Origin: Spinellus fusiger
Lineage: Eukaryota; Mucoromycota; Mucoromycetes; Mucorales; Phycomycetaceae
Length of the DNA: 64,000 nt
Reading direction: 5' to 3'
Assembly: GCA_025094145.1 (NCBI GenBank)
Contig: JALLLS010000033.1
Span: 1 to 64,000, forward strand
Within the stretch, counting starts at the first letter, position 1, and each line of letters opens with the position of its first letter. A program made the position numbers and the translations under genes. Of the stretch, positions 55,507-64,000 are shown piece after piece. The notes under the pieces were generated by a model. That model was given only the letters and a program-made list of their open reading frames with translations, was not told the DNA's origin and did no database searches.

Positions 55507-56068
55507 TTAATCTCCACTTGCACATCCTCTGCACCCGCAATGAACACATTCAATTGTTTTGCCTTGTTCTAGTTTCTCTTTAGGCACACGACACACGCAC
55601 GTTGTTCCAAAGTTGGTGTCTCTTGGCTGTACACATCGTAAGCAACATAGTTTTTCAAATCCAGGCTATAGAAATAATAAAGTTATTGTTATTGTTATTG
55701 TTATTATTCATGCCTACGCTTTCCCATTTCTTCATTTACCTTTTTCCACTTTGCAATTAAGTTGGCATCAGCATATTTGTATTTTAACAGATAGTCATAA
55801 AGTTCTTTTGAAATAGCTTTTCGTTTGTAGTAAAGATCGTAGACATAACGAGAACGCTGGTGGTGAATGCGAAAAATAGGCCAGGAACTCTCGACAATTC
55901 GTTTTCCTTCGTGAGGCTCATTTTCGACTGAACAAGACATTAGAACAGCAGCCATGACGTGTCATAGTTACCCTCTTTCATCTTTTTTGAAAACTCCTCA
56001 AGTGTAGGCTCAATCTCATCAAAACCAGCAGGTGGCCTTTTTGTTCGTTGTGTTTTGACTTTAGGCAT
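55507..56068 (-). CDS. BUD31: BUD31/G10 spliceosome-associated protein
   Basis: Three exons on the minus strand. The first gives [20 protein letters not shown] and EEFSKKMKE. The second (after an intron near 55970-55930) gives [20 protein letters not shown] followed by [14 protein letters not shown] and NLIAKWKK. The third (starting near 55670) gives [34 protein letters not shown] and [15 protein letters not shown]. The cysteine-rich zinc clusters and the P-I-F-R-I-H-H block are diagnostic. BUD31 is a core component of the activated spliceosome. Stop at 55509-55507. Intact; length ~148 is near the family's ~145-157. Confidence 0.93.
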
Positions 56069-56285
56069 GAAGATGAGATGAATGAACGGGTGTCGTGATG
56101 TGGAAGGTAGAAAAAAAAAAAGAGAGGATGCCCTTGAGCACCTTGGAAATTCCGAGTCACAAATGCTCTGCTTTCTTATAATATGTTTCTGTCGGACCTT
56201 GATTCCGTCACGTCTTCTCTTTTCCCGAGGAAGAAGTACTTCTACTTCTATAGTATAGTAGAGTATAGTGTGTGTATATTACAGT
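56069..56285. promoter_or_regulatory. Compact divergent promoter of BUD31 and the mitochondrial carrier
   Basis: 217 bp separate the two start codons. tatagtatagtagagtatagtg near 56250 is a possible TATA-rich core on the carrier side. No specific site is asserted. Confidence 0.4.
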
Positions 56286-57247
56286 ATGGGATTCACTGCC
56301 TATTATATATTTGCTTCAAGTGTTGCTTCTATTGTTGCTAGAACAGTCACTTATCCTAGTAAGTGAAGAGAAGAAAGAAAAAAAAAGAGAGAAAAGGAAA
56401 GGAAATCTCTATCGACTCTGTTAAGCCAATAAAGAGATTAGTTGATACCATTAAAACCAGACTCCAGGTGCAGGAGGATGCACACACGGCCTTTGACGAT
56501 GCCCACAGCACTCTCTTTCACCAGGCAGGACGTATAAAGCACATGTTGGTCAACAATTCCTTGCCTTCACTCTACAACGGACTGTGTGTTACTCTCTTCT
56601 TCTCGGTTCCTGCTCTTTCAGTCTACCTCGCTTGCTATGCTATTACCAAAGACTGGCTTGATACATTTCCCTCACCATGGCTCCACCACGACAGAGCATT
56701 CAATCCACTTGCCTCTGGAATGATAGCAGAAGTAGTGGCTGGGATATTCTTTACTCCTATGGAAGTATTGAAGAGCTGCCTCCAGACAGACCAGACCCAT
56801 CTTGAACAGACAACCTATGGGCTGATAGTGCAAATAGTGCAGACCTACGGGTACAAGGGACTCTATCGCGGCTATTGGATGTCTTTGGTAGTGTTTGTGC
56901 CTCATACTATGGTCTACTTTCTAGTGTATGAACAACTCAAAGCAGCAGCAGGAGAAATGTCTTTTATTGTGTATTTGGTATGCTCGGCATGGGCAGGTAC
57001 AGTGGCTACTATTGTCTCCACTCCATTGGATATTGTAAAGACACGATGGCAAGTCTCTGTTTCTGAGGATGTGTTGGGATCTCATAGGGGGCCCATGGGG
57101 ATTGCCTATCAAATGTGGCGTGATGAAGGGCAATGGCGAGGATTCACGCGTGGCTGTCTGGCACGTATTATCACAATGATTCCAATGACTACCATTAGTA
57201 TGACAGTGTTTGAATGCCTTATGGACTTATACAATACTACTGAATAA
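56286..57247 (+). CDS. Mitochondrial carrier (SLC25) family protein
   Basis: Two exons (56286-56358 and 56442-57247) join in phase. Exon 1 encodes MGFTAYYIFASVASIVARTV. The three carrier signatures are seen: YPIDTIKTRLQ (split by the intron after P), PMEVLKSC and PLDIVKTRW. Each follows a hydrophobic helix and precedes a matrix segment, giving six transmembrane helices in ~290 residues. Aromatic/glycine loops YNGLCVTLFFSVPALSVYLA, YRGYWMSLVVFVPHTMVYFL and TRGCLARIITMIPMTTISMT mark the even-numbered helices. The substrate is not predictable by eye. The second signature has S-C in place of K/R-x-K/R at its end. Confidence 0.88.
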
Positions 57248-57442
57248 TGTTTATGCTTAAGTTTATATATCCCTGTTTCTAATGGACAAAAAAAAAGAAT
57301 AGTAAGATAAATATATCATTTTCTTAAATAAGTTTACATAATAAAACTACAAAAGGTTATAAAGAAAAAGAGTAAAGTGGGGTAATAATTGGGCTCTAAA
57401 TTCAAAAAGGAAAATAAAATAAAGGGGATCTTGGTCTTGGAT

Positions 57443-60400
57443 TTAGTCCAGAAGATCGATACAAGCTAGAAGAAGAAAGAGGAGGTTAAGCGACAAGAAG
57501 AGTGGGATAGGACTTACATTGAAGGAGAAGGGATGCCATCATAATACCAAGCATAGCAAGACCATTGAGTTTTCCATAGGTAAGAGCGGATAATCCAAAG
57601 AATACAATGGCATTCAGAATACGAGAAGCACAAATAATACGAGACCATTTGGCTGTAAAGAGTGATTGATACAACAGAAAGTTAGAATGTGTTGGATTGA
57701 TTTTTAGAAAAAGACATCGGCAAAATAGAAGGGTAGAAAGGGCAGTAACATACCAGCAACAGGAGTGTTGACCAACTTAATAAGTGCATTCAGGCATAGA
57801 ATAAGACCACCCGTCACCCAAAAGGCCTGGAAAACAAAAGAGGTATCTTTGATTTCCTCACACTCTGCAGATGTGCCTGTGGATCCGAAAGCCATTCGTA
57901 ATGAAGCAAGAAGAGCATGGCCTGCCTGTTCAGCAACAGCATGTGTAGCCTCTGCTACACCACTACCACCACTAACATGCCCAGTTAGTTCAGCATATTG
58001 GCTTTGCATTATAGCATTTCCATCGACTGCATTGTCCCAGTCGAGACGGTAGATGGTAATGACATCTGTAAGTGCAATACCAAAAGCAACTTGGCACAGG
58101 TGGAGGGGGAAATGAAGCCAGACCCACAGTTGACTCAATTCAACTTCATTGAGGATCTTTATAGAATGATAAGTTACATTCTACACATGGAAAATAAAGG
58201 CAAAAGTTACTCACCTCATTGCTAAAGTCATCAAAGTACATGAAGAAGTAGTTGAAGATAATAATCACACCAAACATAATAGCAACACTAAAGAGGTATA
58301 AATGTGAGTCAACAAGAGAAGTAGAGTATCTATTTTACTTACACTACAGAGACATCTGCCTCTGCATCAGCAACCATAGTGATGAAGCCCATACAATTCT
58401 CACCAAGAATAATAATAGTAAAGAGACCAAGACGTTCTCCAAGATGACTGGCGGCCAAAGACACTTGTCTGTTCTTTTTCAAGAGAATATTCACAGTAAT
58501 TTCCACAAAGATACTGATGTACCATAGCAAGTAACGAGTAGTACGGTTGTTGAGGTATAGAAGAGAAGTACCCCATAAGATAAGACCAAGTGAATTTACA
58601 ACCACATAAGCAAGCAATGGCTTTCGAGCATAAGAGCCAGAAAGAACAGCACCAAAAAGTACCACACTGTATTCAATCAGCAAGACGGACTTCATCACTA
58701 CAGCACACCAGTATTTATATGTGTTTAGTACCACGGCGGCTAGTACTTATTGACAATGACTTACCCATATAACCAATAATAAATCCTTTGGGACTCTCAA
58801 TAAAGTTGTTACTAGAAGCAGCCATGCCAACTGTAAATAGAGCAGATTAGAGGGATGTGATAACACGGTTGTAGTTCATTGAGCAAGGACAGATAACTCA
58901 CCCAGACCACACAGTTCTACCATCTTGTAAACATGGTGCATTACATCTAAGTCATATTAGAAGTCTGTTATTTTCTTCTTCTATTTTCTTCTTCTTCTAT
59001 TCTTTTACCAGCACTATCATAGCGGGAAGAATAGCTTGATGCAAAACAGAATGAGATAACATTACAATGCATTGGTATATTACTTACAATGCACTAGAGC
59101 ACCAGGTCCACCACATCACAACAAACCAGGCAGCATAAGTGCCCAGTTGCTCTCGACCAGTGATATGGTGAGCATGTGTGAATGTGCTATGGGAAGTATT
59201 TAGTATTTCCATTGAATGTCTTTCAAAGCCATTCATTGCTTACCTGAGCCAACCAACATAAAAGACATCACCAAATAGCTCTACCCATGTGGCTGATGAT
59301 TCTACACCAATCTCATCAGAAAGATCCGGGTCAGGAAGACTGTTTACATAGGGTGGTGGTGTTTTAGGAAGAAAAGATAAATAAGCACTTGTTCAGGATC
59401 ACTTGTCTCCCTAGTCTTTCTTACAGGAAGATGGGGCGTCTTGTTGTTGCAGGCTTTTCTTCTTTAGGCAAGTACATTTTGATTTCCAAGTAAACATTCT
59501 CATTGAGATCAACAAGAAGAGCAGGTGGGGTTATTCTCTGTTCTACTTCCTCAGTGGGTTTCTCGGTCTCTTCTTTTTTCTCATCTAGTATTTGAAGGCT
59601 ATCCTTGTTCCCTTCAATAGAAAGCAATTTGTTCTCCTCAATAGGAAGTAACTTGGTCTCTTCATTGGGAACTGCCTTTTTATCTTCAGAGGATGTCCTC
59701 TCAGTAGGTGTATCGACTGTATTCTCCCGGCTATCTTGTGGTTCGGAGTTTATCTCTCTTCTTTTGAATATAGAATGTCCAGACTCAGTCGAACCTCGTC
59801 CTTAAAAAATAAAAAAAGGGCAGGATGTATAAGTTGTCTGGTGTTAAAATAAAAATAAAGACCCTTATATTCTTAAGAGAAGAGTAGATTCATAACACTT
59901 ACTGAACTGATCAAACTCCGCCTTTTTGTCTTTGATCTCAGCACGAATATCGACTGTTTTATGAATCTTCAACGAATATTCTCTGCCCGTTTTGTAGAAA
60001 AAGTCAATAAGCTCATCAGTGTTACGGACTGCGTAGATTCTCAGTATTTCTTTCTCTGTTAAAGAGAGCTATCCATAGAGAGTGAAGGGTGAATAAGTGA
60101 CTGTTTAGGTTTGTTATCTATAATAGCAGTAATAATAATAAAAGACTCACAGGCTCCTTAACACTATTGACGATTGTATCTGTAATATGGACATCTTGGG
60201 TACCCACCAAATGGCGAAAATGAATAACTAAGTAGTTCGGAAAATAATAGCAATGTCAGTCATTGTCTGTAGTGATATGTCATTGTCTGCATTGATTTCC
60301 TCACTTACCTATTCTTACTGTGGGTTTTCTATAAGAAATAATAATAGTATCGAGAAATAGCAATAGAAATAAGTGAAATAATTTTAAACACCAATATATC

Positions 60401-60902
60401 TATCAATATATAAAGAGCATTGCCGATCCTATATTAAAACAACAAGAAGAACCTACACTTCAAGAGTATCTTCAACATTCGTTTTATCTGGATGTTTCTC
60501 ACAGAATTCCTTGTCTTCACTTTCGAATGCCTGAATACGCTGACGATGCATATCGAGTTCTTTCAAAGGGTGAAGAAACACTTCACCAAATGTTTCAGTA
60601 CCATGCCGACGCAAGGGGCGCCCCGCTGGATCATGTTTAGGCTTAATGGGTTGGTCGGAAAGATCATGATGATGGGGAAATCCCAGGTGGATACCATGAC
60701 TTTTCATTGTCTGACCAATACTACGGTCTTTTATATGGCCTGCTACTTCAATACCACTGCTGTCTGTTGATATGAAGTTTGCCTCGGGATCATTTTCGTG
60801 CACAGATTTGGATCGGTATGAGCTGTTGGAAGGTGCAGCTTCAGCCAACTGTCTTGCAGGTGTGCCTAGACCTGGACTGCCAATACGTCCTCTCAGTGAC
60901 AT
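57443..60902 (-). CDS. LtrA-family (low temperature requirement A) polytopic membrane protein
   Basis: A long many-exon gene. Cytoplasmic N-terminus: MSLRGRIGSPGLGTPARQLA, a histidine-rich stretch, EKEILRIYAVRNTDELIDFF, then a charged low-complexity linker (near 59780-59430, with LLPIEENKLLSIEGN). Membrane part: WVELFGDVFYVGWLSTFTHA, AAWFVVMWWTWC, KSVLLIEYSVVLFGAVLSG, LLAYVVVNSLGLILWGTSLL, HLGERLGLFTIIILGENCMG (the LtrA hallmark H-L-x-E-R-x-x-x-F-x-I-x-x-L-G-E) and several later helices. It ends near LLDTAA-type codons at 57445-57443 by one in-phase splice. Function in fungi is unknown; bacterial LtrA affects growth in the cold. The exact set of ~12 introns is approximate. Confidence 0.8.
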
Positions 60903-63012
60903 TCTAGAATGACAGAAGAAAAGAATAGAAAAGAAAGAGTAAAAGAAGCCGTCGGTAAATATTAGATATATAAAAAAAAATAAAAAAATAAAAAAGTCAA
61001 TTCCGATCTATTCTCTGCCTTTACACAGAAACACAAACAGCTACACAGACAGGTAGACACTTCTCTACGCCTATGAAAACAGACACAGGAAATAGAAAGG
61101 AATCCAATTAGAGATATTTCTAAGCTTTCTATGAATGGAGACACAGTGGCTTCGGAGTAAGACGGAGATTCACAGGGAGAGGTGCATGCCTATAGCCACG
61201 GCAGTAACACATCAAGGGAAAAGAATGGTAACAAACGAACATATTTCGCGTCATTTCCTCGTTGGTCTAAACTGCGCATATACCCTTAAGGAGAAAAAAG
61301 AAAAAGAGGAAACTCGGATTGGATAAATAACCCACAAGGGTATACTGGAGATATGCACACTAGCAGCTGGATCCACGGTGATACTCTGCAGTGGTGGCTA
61401 TTTGTTGTGGACATACTATTAGCACATTGTGTATAATAAATGAATAGTAGATAAAGGTAACTTGTCTTAATCCTAGTAAACACAGTCATTGAATCTTTAC
61501 TTTTCTGTACAGCAATCCAATTCTAGATTAAGCTAATGTCTACACAGTGATTCATTAATACTAAAGACTATCTAAAATAGATAGAACACCATAGGACAAG
61601 ACATTAGATTAGAAGTATAAATTCTTAGCATGGTATGTGCTGTGGATAGGATGGACTCCATTGTTATTGTTATTCATATGACTAAAACTTATGGGAATAG
61701 AGCGGCGATGTTGTTATAAGTAAAGAAGTAAAATGATCGGGATCAAAGCCCATCTTTGTGTAGCCAAGGCACGGCATTTTCTTCATTGTAGCTTTGTTTT
61801 CCAAGAGATGATCATAATGAGCCACATCTTTTTCATTGAATGATATTGAATTTCTTCAGGTTATAAAGCCAAATGAAATATCCAATCTTGTTCTATTCTT
61901 TGTTATTATTGTTATTATTGTTATTATTGTTATTATTGTTATTATTGTTATTATTGTTATTATTGTTATTATTGTTATTATTGTTATTATTGTTATTATT
62001 GTTATTATTGTTATTATTGTTATTACTACTATTATTATACCTCGTTGTGTCTATAGGACGGTTTATTACACAGTGTTCCTTTACAATCCAACATCATACT
62101 GAGTAGTGTTTTGAAAAGACAGTATCCTCCATACTAAAAGAATAAAGCGGGATGTTCTATATAAATGAAAATAATAAACAAACAATTGTATCCCATCTTA
62201 ACTAGTAAGAATTACAATTGAATTGAAAGAGATGTAATTAAAAGAGGCCAATTTCTACTATACACTTTTATCTGAGAACAGATGGCGAGTATAAGTTGAA
62301 GATTGTCGTTTAGAGAAGAGTCTTGCTGAGTATTCTAGAGTTAACTTTGGGGATTTTCCGCAGTAGGAATAGCAGTAATAAGGATGAAGTTTCATAAAGA
62401 GAATCAAATCGAATCAAATCGAATCAAATCGAATCAAAGCCTGATAGATAGGAACACTAAAAGAGAGCTAAAAGAGAGTTTAGTCCTATATCCCACCCAA
62501 TGTAGTGTCTTTTTTTTTTGTATAGGTATTCCAACCCCACCAAGTAGTGTGAGAACTATTTGACAGATGTACTCTTCTTTTGTAGATTGTCTATGCATTG
62601 GTATTTTCTCATACGCTTAGAATAATGATAATAGTGACTATGCAAGGTGATATTCTCATCATCCTCATATGCATTGGCCTACTTTCTATCTTCTATAATA
62701 CAAAGTAGCACCACGATCAATTCATTCAAGATCATTCACAGAAGACTGTCAATGGCATTATCAAACACCGTATCTGATTTATCAATCCATTCAATAGGTT
62801 ATATATCTTATGGGTGTACTCATCTTTCTATCATATCTACGTCGAATGACTCTATCACATACTCTCTTTATAGATAGATAGATCGACCCACTCACATTAG
62901 TGATTTCATCGTGTCAGCATACCCTTTGTACTCTACCACTACATAAAATTATAAAAGCCTTCATAGACAATCAGCTTTCATCCTTCTTATCCCTCTATTA
63001 AAGCTAATTAGT
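60903..63012. other. Divergent intergenic region of LtrA-like and Bli-3-like genes
   Basis: 2.1 kb without a recognised gene. It contains the gttattatt array (61900-62024), a four-unit gaatcaaatc decamer repeat near 62401-62440, and a T run near 62510. Short frames are repeat artefacts or unconvincing. Confidence 0.45.
61900..62024. repeat. 9-bp gttattatt microsatellite
   Basis: About 14 nearly perfect units, producing poly-leucine or poly-isoleucine/valine frames that are not genes. Confidence 0.95.
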
Positions 63013-63782
63013 ATGACTTCCTTACCAAAACAAAGCCCTTCCTACGAAAAGAATGTTGACTTGAAAGTATCTACTGATAAAAAAGTAGAGGACCTTCATA
63101 AGCTCATTGAGAATATCAAACTCTGTATGATGACCACACGTTGTTCAGACACAGGAAAGCTAGTCAGTCGTGCCATGGTACCTCATATTGTAAGTGATAG
63201 CACTTATGGATAGCAGTTCATCTCATTCTTTTCTGCTTCTTTTTTCTGTATGAAAAATACAACTCTAGCCTGCTAATCATCTTCCTGCTGATCTATGGTT
63301 CTTTACCAACACTTCGACCCATAAAATGGACGAATTGAAGCAAGATCCTAATGTGAATCTAGGACTCTACAAACTATCCACTGGTGAATGGATCAGTGTT
63401 TCTGGTACAGCTGAGCTTATCAATGATCATGCCAAGATCACTGAACTCTACACGCCTGATATCAAAGTATGTCTTCAAAAAAAACATAACCTATACACTA
63501 TTCTTACCATTGTTATTTACTACCATTGTTATTCTGTAGACATGGTTTAGTGACCTTGAAGATGGTGTTCATAATGGTGAAGCTGGTGATCCTCGCATTG
63601 GAATTATCTATGTCAAGGCTGACACAGTACACTACTCTCTTAAAGATGTCACTACTCCTGTCCAAGTGTGGAGAATCGTAAAAGACGCAGTGACAGGCCA
63701 ACTGCCTAAAGTCCCAGCTGAAAGAGAACTTAGCAGTGAAGAACTTCAGACTAGCCGTTCCACTAAGAAGCTTGAAGAGTAG
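63013..63782 (+). CDS. Bli-3-like pyridoxamine-5'-phosphate-oxidase-fold protein
   Basis: Three exons (63013-63189, 63269-63466, 63540-63782) join in phase to 205 codons plus stop. The product begins MTSLPKQSPSYEKNVDLKVS and has VEDLHKLIENIKLCMMTT, LVSRAMVPH, ADLWFFTNTSTHKMDEL, DPNVNLGLYKLSTGEWISVS and DPRIGIIYVKADTVHYS. This is the split-barrel flavin-binding fold of the general-stress/Bli-3 family. Bli-3 of Neurospora is blue-light inducible; whether light controls this gene cannot be seen here. Intact and of typical length (~200). Confidence 0.9.
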
Positions 63783-63969
63783 TATGAATAGGCATCTCTC
63801 TTTGGCTATTATCTAACACTGCTATTATTAATATATATAAATATATATAAATATAAAACCCAAGACCCTATATAAAAACAGAATAAAGCAACAATCTTAT
63901 CGGCACATTATTATTCTTATTCTCACATCTTTCTCAAGCTGAACACCATGTTTCCTTTTGAACATACTC

Positions 63970-64000
<31 letters not shown>
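63783..64000. other. 3' flank and (tta)n microsatellite at window end
   Basis: The Bli-3-like 3' flank contains atatataaatatataaatataaa and AATAAA near 63882 (possible polyadenylation signal). The window ends in a (tta)n run from about 63970. Confidence 0.6.

Noticed and set aside
61836..62106. Poly-leucine and poly-isoleucine/valine frames
   Set aside because: Translation of the gttattatt microsatellite.

Overview
The window looks like nuclear DNA of an early-diverging fungus, most likely Mucoromycota (Mucorales-like; Phycomyces is a guess only). The evidence is AT-rich DNA, short GT-AG introns (about 37-80 nt), and fungal housekeeping genes: a long-form tRNase Z, a mitochondrial-type serine O-acetyltransferase, eIF3i, BUD31, an LtrA-family membrane protein and a homeobox factor. 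Many Tc1/mariner, Plavaka-type and Fanzor-bearing repeats are also present. All names come from reading translations by eye; no database was searched.

Left part (1-30 kb) is a transposon graveyard with two apparently intact genes. In order it holds: a decayed copy of a 499-aa gene interrupted by a solo-LTR-like insert; a 4.1-kb Plavaka/CACTA-like element (1270-5388); a LINE fragment (5590-7245, minus); a Ty3/gypsy element (7267 to about 12735, minus); an 18-copy 72/77-bp minisatellite (13297-14611); four Tc1/mariner relics (14705-16200, 16560-17359, 20009-21240, 25436-26415); a short element with perfect 21-bp terminal inverted repeats (17447-18252); the intact 499-aa gene (18341-19840); an intact FAD/NAD oxidoreductase gene (23054-24442); and the first Fanzor relic (27901-29242).

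Right part (31-64 kb) is an ordinary gene-dense region: reticulon, tRNase Z, Swi5, serine O-acetyltransferase, PDCD2/Tsr4, an MFSD5-like transporter, eIF3i, MMTAG2-like, BCKDH E1-beta, glycerol-3-phosphate acyltransferase, homeobox, BUD31, a mitochondrial carrier, LtrA-like, and a Bli-3-like flavin-fold protein. A second Fanzor relic (49335-50680) is inserted here. Intergenic spaces carry minisatellites and microsatellites.

Three observations matter most. (1) Two Fanzor (eukaryotic TnpB-like) relics lie between the same terminal sequences as the Plavaka-type transposon, all flanked by TA, which suggests cross-mobilisation. (2) The first 9.08 kb is almost free of CpG: I find three CG dinucleotides, all in ACGT, and none in the first 6496 bases. 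Arginine CGA codons appear as TGA stops in three unrelated elements, and the depletion stops abruptly inside the gypsy pol gene. (3) The decayed and intact copies of the 499-aa gene form a matched pair in which CpG sites of the intact copy read TpG or CpA in the decayed one.
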